A DNA stretch of 64,000 nt from Gonocerus acuteangulatus (GCA_946811695.1 OX328123.1:9867698-9931697), one strand, 5' to 3'; counted from the stretch's first letter, positions 9,786 through 20,599 are shown. Program-made: numbers and translations. The notes: generated from the sequence alone by a model not told the origin.

Positions 9786-10725
9786 CTTCCCTTCTTATAT
9801 CTAGTGTCATTTGGAAAGCTTAGAATAGAGCTTTCATGGATGAAAAACGTAAAATGAAAGATGAAAGAGAAGAGTTTCGGCCTTACAACAGGAAACTGAA
9901 GGTATTCTAAGTGGAAATTACTCCCCCTGCCTCGCTCTGGGGAAAAAGTATTAAAAATGTCTTTTTCAATTTCTTACCTTATTTTAGTAAAACACTAATT
10001 TTACTGTTATATGCGATTAAAAAAACAGCCAATTAAAAACTTAGGCCAACATCACATAAAATAAAATCGAAACTGACAGTTTTAGGCACTTATTTTTCGG
10101 ATTGACATCATCCCATCGAAAACAACTTCAGGACCTTTTTTTGTAGAGAATTTAGTAAGCCTTCGAATGGCCTTTCACTTACCACGATTTCCCAACCGTT
10201 TTCGAGATATTGAAGAACATATACGAAAAATCAAAAACCGTTTATTTCAGTAAATACATTTTTTTTCCCATAGCATTCTCAACTCCAAACGAAACTAAAA
10301 TTTATATATCTTTGTTTGGATGAATGTCAAACATCTAACAAAATTTTCAATTGAATCCATCGTTTGTAAGTGTACGAAAAGTAAAACTTACTTGGAAAAC
10401 TAGTTTTATTCAGTTTTCTCAAAAACGGTTACATATATCGCCTTCAAAATGGTTTTATTCGTTTTCCTGTATTATAGAACTTATAAAAAGTGACCCTGAA
10501 AGTCTTCAAAGGCACAATTAATTTCACGCACGGTGAGAGAGGGAACAAACGAATGTATGTATATATATATACACACACACATACACAAATTTGACCCGCC
10601 TTTATTTTTGTGAACACCGTTATCTATGGGTTCTGAAACATGAACTTTTCTTGTCGACACTTCCCGATTTCGTCATCGGTTTGGCGTCATAAGCCATATG
10701 AAGGGAGGGAACCCGCTCAAAGAAC
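9786..10725 (-). mobile_element. HINE-like element A2, tandem to A1
   Basis: It joins A1 head to tail, without a second 3' hairpin: the TATATCTAGTGTCATTTGGAAAG segment that normally lies inside the 3' end follows directly on the A1 5' end. The core motif CCCAACCGTTTTCGAGATAT is at about 10189-10208, a short TATATATATACACACACAC tract is at about 10558-10577, and the 5' end decays as GGGAACCCGCTCAAA at about 10710-10725. Tandem copies are common for HINE elements. Confidence 0.5.
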
Positions 10726-11454
10726 AACAAATACAATTAAGTAACCTGCAGAACCAATCATTATTTAAGACTGCAAATTCAATCTTGTGGACCATCAAGC
10801 CGTAAGGGGAAAATAATTAATTTGTATAGACTTCTAAATGAGAAAATTGTTCGAAACATTGCTACGTGACTATTATCTAATCCTCACGATATGATCACAC
10901 AGCTGATAATATAGCACACAGCTGATAATATTAGCACACAGCTGATAATTCCTTCCATTTTTTTTATATACGAATTGTTTTGATGATTAACTCCTCAAAG
11001 AATACCAAATACAGCCGATAAGAGTTTCGTTGTCTAATATCTATTACAAAAACAACATTGTTTTTTTACTAATCTGAACCCGTGTAATTTTCATGTAACC
11101 ATATATGATCACTTTTTGACACGTGCCTACCATAAGCTGTCTTTGTGGATTTGCACAGATTTTAAAGAGTGGAAATGAAATCTCAGATATTCTTAAACGT
11201 TCACACTAACCTTCACTATTACTTGATAGTTGATTTTCGGTTTAGCGGATTTCGCTAGTAAATATATAAAAAAAAAAAAAAAAATGTTTTTTATTTAATT
11301 CTCCGACCAAGAGTGACACACACTGGTGACACATGGTCAAAAAACAAAGAAAAAAAACCACTATGTTTTGAACGGCTGATCTCATCGAATTGACGTTTGT
11401 CTCGTTCGATTTAGAATAATAATAATAAAAAAATAAAAAATAAAATGGAAAACA
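10726..11454. other. Unassigned, with a short triplicated motif
   Basis: Three copies of an 18-19 bp unit CACAGCTGATAATATTAG lie at about 10900-10950. No gene, terminus or other repeat is recognised. Confidence 0.5.
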
Positions 11455-11692
11455 ATATGAGAAGAAGCCAACGGCCATAGCCACGTTGAATCCACCTGCT
11501 CCCGTAGATCACCGAAGTTAAGCAACGTCGGGCGTGGCCAGTACCTGAATGGGTGACCGACCACGTGCTGTTGGCATTATATAAAAGGGCGGCGACCTGT
11601 AGACAGCCCGGCGTTAATAGCCCTAATGTTGATACGCCGTTAAACACACACACACACACACAAACACAAAAAAATATATATATGAGAAGAAG
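11455..11692 (+). mobile_element. 5S rRNA-headed SINE with 13-bp TSD
   Basis: Target duplications ATATGAGAAGAAG lie at 11455-11467 and 11680-11692. The head (from 11468) is a 5S rRNA sequence: GCCAACGGCCATAGCCACG, GATCACCGAAGTTAAGCAAC, GTCGGGCGTGG, then GGGTGACCGACCACGTGCTG, ending GTTGGC. It lacks about 10 bases near the 3' side compared with normal arthropod 5S, as do the other copies here, so it is a derived SINE head. The tail includes CGGCGTTAATAGCC...ATACGCCG followed by a CA-rich end. Confidence 0.9.
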
Positions 11693-11788
11693 TCTAGCTG
11701 AGTACTAACAATTTGGAATTTGGACCTTTTGACATATTTGGTTCAAATCCAAATCTGGATTGATTTAGAGTGCCTCTCTTTCCTTCCT

Positions 11789-11866
11789 CGGAAGTCTTAA
11801 TTTTTGTGTGTGTGTGTGTGTGTTTAACGGCGCATGAACTATTTGGCTACTAGCGGAAGTCTTAAT
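11789..11866 (-). mobile_element. 5'-truncated SINE tail with 13-bp TSD
   Basis: Target duplications CGGAAGTCTTAAT lie at 11789-11801 and 11854-11866. Only 52 bp were inserted: the 3' tail of the SINE families seen here (read on the minus strand, TAGCCAAATAG...GCGCCGTTAAAC) followed by a (CA)n end. It shows that the tail alone is enough to mark a complete target-primed insertion. Confidence 0.75.
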
Positions 11867-11968
11867 GTTTTCGAAATCACATTTTAAACAAATTAACAAG
11901 AATTGCATTTTCCGACTTGCAATTTATCTCATTTGATTCTTAATAAAAACGTGCATGGCGCAATCATC

Positions 11969-12003
<35 letters not shown>

Positions 12004-12127
12004 AATTGGACATTTGATCATAAAAATACAAAGAATAAACATTTTAATAAATGTATGCAAAAATTCTCAAACCGTGTTTTGGTAGGCGGATTCTGCTGGT
12101 TAACTAAATAGACCTTTTCAATTAAAC

Positions 12128-12872
12128 AAAGTATGGTAAAAATGCAGTTTCCAGCCCTCCAAACCGATTTCTTTCAAATTTTGCACAATAACGTATTTTG
12201 ATGCACTAAACACGAATACGATAAAAAAAATTGTCGGATTTAACTAGGAAAGAAGTTATTAAGCACTTAAGTTCACTGTTATGCAGGTTATGAGAGCTAA
12301 TGTAAACAACTAAATTTGTGACGACTTTAAGGCGTAAATGACGACTTTAAGGCATACATGCTATGCGTTTCCGCTCGCTACGCTCGCTCAAGAAGATAAC
12401 AAAAGCCCAGTCAATCCAAATCGCTAAAATTAATAGAATATAATATTAAGCACTAAAGTTAGGAAGGTTATAAAACTAGGCGTCATCAGCGTATTTGTAA
12501 ACACGCGCATGCGCAGATATGTAACATTGGGAAACAGAGAACTCTCATTTGAAATGTTCAGAAACCATTTATTCGAAAATATTTCAATATTAAGGGCATC
12601 GTCCTCTGTCGCTTAAGGGCATACGTGCTATGCGTTTCCGCTCGCTACGCTCGCTCAAGAAAATAACAAAACCCCAGTCAATCCAACTCGCTATAATTAA
12701 TAGCTCTCATAACCTGCATAACAGTGAACTTAAGTGCTTAATAACTTCTTTCCTAGTTAAATCCGACGTTTTTTTTATCGTATTTGAGTTTAGTGCATCA
12801 AAATACGTTATTGTGCAAAATTTGAAAGAAATCGGTTTGGAGGGCTGGAAACTGCATTTTTAACCAAAGTAT
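12128..12872. mobile_element. hAT-like foldback element, copy 1
   Basis: Target duplications AAAGTAT flank the element at 12128-12134 and 12866-12872. The termini GGTAAAAATGCAG and CTGCATTTTTAACC begin long inverted arms of about 160 bp (12135-12300 and 12705-12865) that include TTAACTAGGAAAGAAGTTAT. The middle has inverted GC-richer segments (GCGTTTCCGCTCGCTACGCT). Copy 2 at 15395-16096 shows an exact 8-bp duplication, which points to the hAT superfamily. No transposase is coded. Confidence 0.75.
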
Positions 12873-12954
12873 TTTTGTACCAAATCTCATAAAAATTGGA
12901 CCACTTCTGAGCCCGTGAGAGCGCGTACAGACAAATTTTTGGGTATTTTTTTAT

Positions 12955-13565
12955 TTTAGGTACACCAGTTACTTTTTCATGACATTAGTGATTTATAATA
13001 CTGTTATTTAATAACATATGTCTATTTTAAAAGAAAAAAAAAGGAAATAAAAAGGTTATATACAAAAACAACAACATTTATTTAAAATGTAAGTATTACC
13101 TACCAGAAATTGTAATACAGGTAATACCAGAAATTGCCTCAAACCGGTCCTATCTTCGTACCTCCTCCTTCACACAAATAGGGGTCAAGATGGCTCCTCT
13201 TTGTAACACAGTCAATTTTGGAGGCCCGGTAGCCGTGAGTGTTAAGGCGTGAGCGCTTAACACTACGTGCCAAAGGTCGTGGGTTCGGTTGCCCCCGGTC
13301 GGGGGTGGTGGCGTTTCTTTAGAAAAAAGACAAGGCATCAGTCCTATCCTGGCTGGAAAAGGGTGGTAACCTATAGATAACTCGTCCCAAAATTCGTAGT
13401 ATATAATCATGGACGTTAAAATTTCAATAAATAAATAAACTCAATTTTATTATTTTTGATTTATAGAATAGCAAATTTTATGAGGTTATATAACCATCAA
13501 TAATGATCATATGATATGGTAAGTAAAATCATTAATAACTTCAAAAATTAGCTGGTGTACCTAAA
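12955..13565. mobile_element. MITE with 14-bp perfect TIRs
   Basis: TTTAGGTACACCAG at 12955-12968 is inverted exactly as CTGGTGTACCTAAA at 13552-13565, and similarity continues inward. Its only content is AT-rich filler and an inserted tRNA-headed SINE (13220-13440). No target duplication is certain and the superfamily is unassigned. Confidence 0.6.
13212..13448 (+). mobile_element. tRNA-Ser/Leu-like SINE with TCAATTTT TSD
   Basis: Target duplications TCAATTTT lie at 13212-13219 and 13441-13448. The head has an A-box region with GTTAAGGCGTGAGCGC and a B box GTGGGTTCGGTTGCC, like class II (Ser/Leu) tRNAs. The end is an (AATA)n tail, CAATAAATAAATAAAC. This tail differs from the hairpin tail of the other SINE families, so it probably uses another LINE partner. 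Confidence 0.75.
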
Positions 13566-13730
13566 GTAAATAAGACCCAAAATATGTATATAGAAATATG
13601 AATCGTTATTTTCTAGATGTATGGGTTTTGAAACGTGAAATTTTTCAGTTTGAACTTCCGGACTGCATCGTGAGGTCAACCTAATAAGCGGGTGTCCTTC
13701 ACTTTGGGGAAGGGAGGAAAGGCGCTAAAA

Positions 13731-14143
13731 TGAGTCAGTGAACTGTCCAAAAATTTTAAAAAAATTTGAAATGACTGATTTGTACATTAATTATTAGTTA
13801 ATGGTAAAAACTGTATAAAAAATAACTTTTGACCTTATTAAAGCGAAGAGTTGATGACGCATTGGAGTATGATCGGCGAGAGGTGTTCATCTGTCGACTA
13901 GTCGGCCGGTACTGACCCACGACTAGGTAGGTGGAGGATCCTACCTTTCACCCCTAGATCGGGACGGTAATGTCATGGTCGGGATAGAGAAATGTCACCT
14001 AATGTTAGGACATTCTCAGGAATTCGCTCCAACGACTAGTCCCGATGTGTATGGTGGCTAAGGTCTTCCGATATGCAGTCAAATAAAGCAGTCACGTTTT
14101 ACATCAAAGGTCCGAGAGTTCCAATGAACACATCCCTATGGTG
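13731..14143. other. Unassigned GC-richer segment
   Basis: About 13850-14130 is richer in GC than its surroundings (GTCGACTAGTCGGCCGGTAC, AGATCGGGACGGTAATG). It has no long open frame and matches nothing I know. It could be part of a LINE untranslated region. Confidence 0.3.
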
Positions 14144-14971
14144 CACAGTGGGGCCAAAAGACATTTCGCGTTTCGAAAAAGGCTACAGCCTCTAAATCCT
14201 AACCGATTTCAATGAAATTTGAATAAATGAAAGATAATAAAATTTAAAACAACTTCGCCTAGCCAGATTTTTTTTGGTTCCCTTTTTAATTAAATTACGT
14301 GTAAAAAAGTCACGAACTTTTAAAATTGAATATAAAATAATATTTTATTTTTCATCTAACTTAATATGAGCACTGATATCGTTAAAATTAAACATTAAAA
14401 TCCTGATTAGACTTGAAAAAAAAAAAATAGAATTACATCTTCAAATCGTAAATTTATTTTAATTCAACAATGAGATTATTGAAATAATATGATTTTTGAA
14501 TGATTTGAAAATATATTTTGATTTTTTCCATGTGTACTCAGTATTTGAATGTTTAATTTTAACAACATCAGTGCTGATATTAAGTTGTAGTATTGTATGA
14601 AAAATAAAATATTATTTTATGGACCATTGTAAAAGTTCGTGAATTATTTACACGTCATTTAATAAACAGGGGAAACAAAAAAGAAAACTTTGGCAAGACG
14701 ATTTTTTTTTCGGCGCATCGACAAATCGTGGCCATTAGCGCTGATGTCCAGGGTGCAGCCAGGAATTTTCTCAGCGAGCCCTGAGATGAAAAAATTCCTG
14801 TCGCCGGTGGGGATCGAACCCACCAACTCCCGCTTATGAATCTAGCGCGCTAGCCACTTCACCACGGGAGACCCCGCTAGACGATGTTGTTCTAAATTTG
14901 ATTAAAAAACAAAAAAAAAAAAGTGTCTTGAAATCAGTTAAGATTTAGAGGCTGCAGCCTTTTTTGTTTTT
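14144..14971. mobile_element. Foldback element (CACAGTGGGG family), copy 1
   Basis: The left end CACAGTGGGGCC is followed by GACATTTCGCG and GGCTACAGCCTCTAAATC. The right arm repeats these in inverse (AGATTTAGAGGCTGCAGCC near 14943-14961) but is cut before its terminus. A SINE sits in the right arm. The intact relative is 56294-56961. Confidence 0.65.
14693..14885 (-). mobile_element. tRNA-headed SINE in a foldback arm
   Basis: Target duplications GCAAGACGAT (14693-14702) and GCTAGACGAT (14876-14885) differ at one base. It is the same family as 360-548: head with GGGGTCTCCCGTGG and GGTTCGATCCCC on the minus strand, and a tail with AGCGCTAATGGCC...GATGCGCCG before the poly-A. Confidence 0.85.
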
Positions 14972-15394
14972 TGGATCAGTTAATTGGAGATCGATTCATT
15001 AAAAAGATCGGTCCTTGGAGACCGATTCAAAAATCGATATATCGTGTTAAAAAGAGCGATTCTGATCTCCCATCTCTAGTATGACCTGCCCTTAAGAAAT
15101 AGTTCCGAAATATAAATAGGGCACCGAAATTGCTGGCATATGTTAATGGAAAAATCGAAATGCTCTGCTAACCTTTACACTGGCTAGTGCTTTGCAACAT
15201 GTATCGGGGATGAAGAGCATGGCAGGGGAGTGCCTTGTTGACCTCGTCTTCTTCGGACCCTGGTGTTTAAGGTCAGAATCATGGGTCACGCCGGCCGTGT
15301 TGATGGGTCTTGATAGTGCGTGAGGTAATTAAGGGGTTTTGGTATCCCACGCTATTCCGTCACATTCGTTTAATGTTTCCTTAAGAGACATTAA
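14972..15394. other. Unassigned sequence
   Basis: No gene, terminus or tandem repeat is seen. A few short GC-richer stretches near 15220-15330 have no open frame worth naming. Confidence 0.3.
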
Positions 15395-16096
15395 TAATTT
15401 TCGGTAAAAATGAAGTTTCACGCCTTCCAAACCGATTTCTTTAACACTTTTCACAACAATGTATTTTGATGCACTAAATACAAATACGTTAAAAAAAAAA
15501 AACCTTCGCATTTAACTAGGAAAGAAGTTATTAAGCACTAAAGTTCACTGTTAGGAAGGTTATAAAACTAGGCGTCAACAGCGTATTTGTAAACACGCGC
15601 ATGCGCAGATATGTAACATTGGGAAACAGAATTCTCATTTGAAATGTTCATAAACCATTTATTCAAAAATATTGTTAATTTTAGGGCATCCTCACCCGTC
15701 GTCACCTGTCGCTTAAGGGCATACGTGCTATGCGTTTCCGCTCGCTACTCTCGCTCAAGAAGTTAACAAAACCCCAGTCAATCCAACTCGCTAAAGTTAA
15801 TAGAATTCTATTAATTTTAGCGAGTTGGATTGACTGGGGTTTTGTTATCTTCTTGAGCGAGCGTAGCGAGCGGAAACACATAGCATGTATGCCTTAAAGT
15901 CGTCACAAATTTAGTTGTTTACATTAGCTCCCATAACCTGCATAACAGTGAACTTTAGTGCTTAATAACTTCTTTCCTAGTTAAATGCGAAGGTTTTTTT
16001 AACGTATTCGTGTTTAGTGCATCAAAATACCTCATTGTAAAAAATTTGAAAAAAATCGGTTTGGAGGGCGTGAAACTTCACTTTTACCTAATTTTC
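15395..16096. mobile_element. hAT-like foldback element, copy 2
   Basis: An exact 8-bp target duplication TAATTTTC lies at 15395-15402 and 16089-16096. The element (15403-16088, 686 bp) begins GGTAAAAATGAAG and ends CTTCACTTTTACC. Inside, about 15710-15900 forms a near-perfect long hairpin whose arms carry CGTTTCCGCTCGCTAC and CCCCAGTCAATCCAACTCGC and meet at an AATTCTATTAATT centre. No protein is coded. The 8-bp duplication supports hAT-type mobilisation. Confidence 0.85.
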
Positions 16097-16556
16097 ATGT
16101 AAGAAAGAAAATACAGCAATTTTACTGCAGAGTTACATGCTAACCTAATTGGCATGAAAAATAGTACCATTCGCCCGAACCACATATTCCTTGCCAAAAA
16201 TGCAAGAAAGAAATTGAACGTGCAATTCGTGGAACGAATTGCATTACAATACATTCAAAAACATACCAAGCCCCAAGTTCATCCGAGCCTACAAGTAAGG
16301 TAAAGCTAGTTGGTTTACTAAATCTTCACTATAAGGCTGTGTGAGTGATGAATGAAGACGAGTTGGAACACATCACTCTAGTGATTGCAAGGACCACTTT
16401 CTCCTTCCATTCAGATTCACACGAGTCATCGCTCATGGCTTATGGAGCAGTTAGCAAGACTATATCATATGGTTACAATGTATTCTTACATAATCTGATT
16501 TGATGCAAAAATGCAGTAAAATTAAAAAAATACAGAGCTTCCTCCCCGAAAAAAAG
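16097..16556. other. Unassigned sequence
   Basis: No coding frame or repeat boundary is recognised between the hAT-like foldback and the next MITE. Confidence 0.3.
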
Positions 16557-16813
16557 TCGTCCCTACCTTGTCAAACTATCGAATATGGAAAATCTTGTTT
16601 TTCAAATTCGATACTTTGCTCTTGGATTGTGGAAGATTCGGCTTGTCGCAAATTGGCACAACTCTAACCCCTTTAGAATAGCCTTTCATGTCTTAAATAA
16701 AGTATGGAACAAGACCATTTTTCAATATATTACTTGGTCAATAGATAGAATATGTTCGTTCTCTAGTTTGCTCTGATTTGCATATTCGATAGTTTGTCAT
16801 GGTAGGGACGATA
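16557..16813. mobile_element. MITE with CGTCCCTACC termini, copy 1
   Basis: The left end CGTCCCTACCTTGTCAAACT followed by ATCGAATATG is inverted at the right end (CATATTCGATAGTTTG, then GGTAGGGACG). The TIRs are about 30 bp and the element about 255 bp. A second copy is at 43278-43532. No target duplication can be fixed. Confidence 0.75.
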
Positions 16814-16921
16814 TAATCTTGTGTTTAACTCATAAGCAGCATAATTTTCTTAAATACAGCTCATAAAATTTTAGTATTTATTTTCAGCATTTTCCGAAAT
16901 CTTTATTATAGAGAATGTAGT

Positions 16922-16926
<5 letters not shown>

Positions 16927-16977
<51 letters not shown>

Positions 16978-17165
16978 CTTTTTTTTTTTTTTTTTCTTTT
17001 TTTTTGTTTCTTGTTTTAAGGCATGTCAGCCACATGGGCGATTTATGCCTTGATTGGGATGACAGATAGCGCCACCACCACCGACAGGACCCGACCAGGC
17101 GAGAGCACGCCCACCGATATCGCAGGAATTATTCTGGTTATCAGCCTTGACGTTCGAACTTAGCC
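16927..17165 (-). mobile_element. T-tract with GC-rich SINE-like segment
   Basis: A poly-T run (16927-17005, few interruptions) is followed by a GC-rich stretch (about 17020-17155) with GCGCCACCACCACCGACAGG. On the minus strand this is a GC-rich body with a poly-A 3' end, the layout of a retroposon. No pol III boxes are convincing and no target duplication was found. Confidence 0.35.
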
Positions 17166-17242
17166 AAAGTATTTATGTGAAAAATTGCATCAAATTCGAA
17201 ACATTTTTTAGCGCCTAGAGAGGAAAATATATGTATATATAT

Positions 17243-17923
17243 CAAGTCATCCCATAAGTAATGTAGGTTTTTAATATTCTGTGTGTTTATCTTTATATTA
17301 CTAATCCCTCCTTTTGCATTTATTTTTGTTTACATTTTTTGTTCATTATAACAATTAATACACTTCTATTTATCATGTTTTGGTTGGCGAAACTTATTTA
17401 TTCTATGCTGAAATTGCATTTGAAATGGATATCTCAAGACACAACTTATGCCATGTTATGCTTTGGTAATTCTATAAAGGGGAAAATGCTGCTTCAACTT
17501 ATCGAAATCATGTAGAAATATTTGGCGAAAATGTGATTAGTGAGCGACAAGTGCAGCGGTGGTTTAAACGATTTCGAGAGGGAAACCGCAAGCTTGAAGA
17601 CGAGCCTCGTACAGGTCTAGCAACAGAGCTTGAAGACGAGCCTCGTACAGGTCTATCAACAGAGCTTGAAGACGAGCCTCGTACAGGTCTAGCAACAGAG
17701 CTTGAAGACGAGCAACGTACAGGTCTATCAACAGAGCTTGAAGACGAGCCTCGTACAGGTCTAGCAACAGAGCTTGAAGGCGAGCCTCGTACAGGTCTAC
17801 CAAGAGAGCTTGACGTCCAACTCCTGCAGGCTACTATAGAAGAAAATCCTGTTGGAACTAGTGTTTTATCGATTTTATCCCATACCTCATAGCACGCGGT
17901 TAGATACTTATGGGATGACCTGA
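17243..17923 (+). mobile_element. Internally deleted mariner with TA target
   Basis: TIRs TCAAGTCATCCCATAAGTA (17243-17261) and its inverse with one change (17905-17923) are flanked by TA. The 681-bp element keeps only the N-terminal helix-turn-helix part of a mariner transposase: a segment ending GENAASTYRNHVEIFGE, then ISERQVQRWFKRFREGN and LEDEPRTGL. The DDE catalytic part is deleted. A 36-bp in-frame repeat has grown in the linker. Confidence 0.85.
17590..17815 (+). repeat. 36-bp in-frame tandem repeat in mariner
   Basis: Six copies of a unit coding E-L-E-D-E-P-R-T-G-L-A/S-T fill the start of the linker after the helix-turn-helix. The normal mariner has one such LEDEPRTGRP-like segment. 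All copies keep the frame and differ by a few substitutions. Confidence 0.9.
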
Positions 17924-18075
17924 TATAAATCATAGAAATTATAATCACCGTTATTTTTGTGATCTTTGGGTTCTGAAAAGTGGCCTTTTCTTGCCCGCAC
18001 TTCCGGATTGTACCAGAAGGTCGACGTAATAAGCGGGCTTCATCCCTATGGAGGGAAGGAGGAAACGTGCTAATA

Positions 18076-18678
18076 ACGTAATATTTTGCTAAATGAATCA
18101 ATTCATTGATGAATCTGCTTGCTTAACTAATTGATATAACTCTGATCTATTGAAGCCCTAAAGCACCTCGTTATTTGCATATGCTTATTCCTGAATGACT
18201 AGACTTCAAACCTCTCTGCAAACGGAGCAATGAAGAACCTCTTTGGATGTTACGTCACTGGATCCGCGCTTTAGAAATTGCGCCAACGCTGTTCGCTGTT
18301 AATCATTGTTATGACTGATGTCTTTATCTATTCTCTGACTGTTATGTAAAGCAGTGAAGAACACTCAGCGTTTGCTTCATAGATTCCCGAATAAATAGGA
18401 TCAAATCGTTCGTAAAAACTACAAACCATAATATTTTATCAGCTGCCTTGACAGCAATCTCCGATAAGAAAATATAGTTAACCCCTTCTGTAATCTATTA
18501 GCAAACATCTGGACCCACGGTTAGTCCAGGCCGAAATAAATATATTTTTTATTAAATGACACAAAAAATAAATGTTATCACACATAGCTCGATTATCTTC
18601 GTTATGATTTAAAAAAAAAAATGTTTATGCTAATTATAACTTAAATTAATTTTACTAAGGGCAATGGATAAAGAATGA
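18076..18678. other. Unassigned sequence
   Basis: No gene or repeat boundary is recognised. A short A-run is at 18610-18620. Confidence 0.3.
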
Positions 18679-18912
18679 AAAATCAGGCCACGACCGCCCA
18701 GAGATACTGTAGAGGTATCTGATTCTTGACCATGCGGCACACTAGGGATTCAGTGCGGTTAGTGGTGTCTGATTTCCCCCTTTGCAGGTAATTAAAGGCT
18801 GGGTGTGCCTAGGGACGGTCTGGGACCTTGAACCGAAGACACTAGAAGACAAACTCTTTAGTGCTCCTGAGTATTGATCTGAGATCCTTAAGCATATCGA
18901 GTGCTCAAAATG
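18679..18912 (-). mobile_element. Old tRNA-Met-like SINE copy
   Basis: It shares with 23942-24254 the blocks AGATACTGTAGAGGTATCTG, TAATTAAAGGCTGG and GCCTAGGGACGGTC. The head is decayed (GATCTGAGATCCTTAAGCAT). No target duplication remains. Confidence 0.6.
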
Positions 18913-18936
18913 TGTATAAATATGACTATGATATCA

Positions 18937-19080
18937 AAAGCCAGGCTCGCATAAACTGCGCCATCGAAGCGCGATTAATTCAGTTGAAACTTGTTCCAGA
19001 TGTTCGACATTCATCTAATCTAAAATAATGGGATGAGTCAGACAAAATCCACGTTTTCTTTGTGTTTGAACTTTGCATCG
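18937..19080 (-). mobile_element. Decayed HINE-A 3' end
   Basis: AAAAGCCAGGCTCGCATAAA and CTGCGCCATCGAAGCGCG are a mutated version of the HINE-A hairpin end. Core-like sequence (GAAACTTGTTCCAGATGTT) follows. Confidence 0.4.
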
Positions 19081-19214
19081 TAATTCCTCTCTTATTTACA
19101 TTCGGGAGCTAAGAATTGTGATAAGAAGTTCATGTTTGATCCCTTCTGAATGATTTGGTAACCAGCATGCCCTATATCCGGGCTCAGTACGTCTACAGCT
19201 CCCCTTTGTTCACA

Positions 19215-19800
19215 ATGACACTGCAGTACGGAATAATCATAATTTTGCATTATTTTTGGAAACGGAATTTTTTAGCAACTGAAGCCATCCGTTTAATGGT
19301 TGAATTTGAGGATGAAGACACTTTGAATGAAAGGACGATGAGAAGGTGGTTCCAAAAATTTAATGAAGCTGATTTGCGCCTTCAAATGAAATCCGTATCA
19401 GGGCGAGTTTCAGTAGTCAACCAGAACGCTCTGCTGCTATTGAAGCCGATCCTACGAAAAGCAATTCTAAGAGGTTATATTCAGTACAACTGCTGATAAT
19501 TTACGATGTTTTGGTTTAGCGGTATCCAGGATTAGTCAACAGGAAGCAAGTCAAAGCAAAATCTAGCTGATTTGGATGGAATCGAGGTTCTCCCTCCCCT
19601 GGCATATAGTCCAGACCTAGCACCATCAGACTACCACCTGTTCAGATCATTGGCTCATTTCAACTGGCATGGAGTTGAAAATATGAAACAAAAACATTCT
19701 GGTTATTTGAAAACACCTATTCCCCATGCGAATCAAAAGAGGTCGCGAATTTACCTTGACTGCAGCGATGTAGAAATTCTATAGAAAGTTTTCTGTAAAT
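19215..19800 (+). pseudogene. Dead mariner transposase fragment
   Basis: The first part codes a helix-turn-helix region (ATEAIRLMVEFEDEDTLNER, then TMRRWFQKFNEADLRL). After stops and a deletion, the C-terminal catalytic end follows in another frame: VLPPLAYSPDLAPSDYHLFR, where the final D is the third residue of the mariner D,D34D triad. The first two catalytic residues are lost. TIRs are not recognisable. Confidence 0.75.
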
Positions 19801-20580
19801 GCTTGACCTGACCTCATGAGGTCACAAATGACAGGTCGTAGGGAAGAAAGAAAATATATTTCCCATTGCGCAAACCAGGAGTCAGGTTGAAGGAGAGGTC
19901 AAGAGATTCTATAAGCCTGTCTTTGGAGCTTAGAGAATATCATGGCAGCACCTGAATCCAATGCAGCAAGCTGCACCTGGCATTAATACTAATATATCGT
20001 TTCGTTTTTTTTATTTATTTATTTAGAGAGGTTTATTTATTTGAGCACTTTCCGAATGAAACCTATTAAGGTTGCACTCAGGAAAGAATGTTTGGATATT
20101 AACACGTTATTTCGCCGCAACACTTAGAAGATAGATTCAGATAGCATGTTTGTTGACCAGAAAACCAGGTGACCAGGTTTTCTGGGTTACTCCGGATCCA
20201 CATTACTAATTTTCCCGTACACGCCGTACTTTTTGGTATATTGCAACGAAACTTGGGAAATGTCGTGGGCAGCTAAAGTGAAAAATGCCTTGATAAACTA
20301 GATCGGTAAACTAACTAAACAAAAATAAACTAATCTTCCGCTTAGACAGATTTTAGATGTGGTGGAGTTTCTAAAAGATGTACAAAATTTGAAGAACCTT
20401 ATTAAAACGCTATCTTAATAATATTTCTATTTACAAATTCTAATTATCATCAAAGCAGATCAAATAAATTGCATTAAAATCCTCACCTCATAAAGTTTTA
20501 AATTTCAAAATCACCAATAAGTAATAGGGCAACAATGACCCTAAGTGGTTAAATTTGCGCATATAATAATAAAAAAAAAA
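19801..20580. other. Unassigned, with HINE-B fragments
   Basis: GAGCACTTTCCGAATGAAAC (about 20042) resembles the 5' end of HINE-B. TTTTTGGTATATTGCAACGA and AAACTTGGGAAATGTCGTGG (about 20229-20268) resemble its core. A short hairpin CCAGAAAACC/GGTTTTCTGG is near 20158-20186. The rest is unassigned. Confidence 0.35.
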
Positions 20581-20599
20581 ACAAATAAAATAAAATAAT

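Larger units (their letters stand above)
12040..13730 (-). mobile_element. HINE-like element A3, split by nested insertions
   Basis: HINE-A blocks appear in three pieces: a core with GGCGGATTCTGCTGGTTAAC near 12090, a piece with TTTTTGTACCAAATCTCAT near 12873, and the 5' block from about 13590 to the GGCGCTAAAA end near 13728. A hAT-like foldback (12135-12865) and a MITE (12955-13565) holding a SINE separate them. The MITE replaced or interrupted the usual TA tract. Confidence 0.55.
16890..18075 (-). mobile_element. HINE-like element A4, broken by insertions
   Basis: Recognised pieces are TAGAGAATGTAGTAAGG (near 16911), a segment with AAAGTATTTATGTGAAAAAT (about 17168), the start of the TA tract (17229-17242), and after the mariner the 5' block to GGAGGAAACGTGCTAA near 18073. 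The mariner landed in the TA tract, and a T-tailed GC-rich segment replaced part of the core. Confidence 0.5.

Noticed and set aside
11468..11577. Functional 5S rRNA gene
   Set aside because: It shares an internal deletion with the other copies, is followed by a SINE tail and poly-A/CA end, and has a target duplication.
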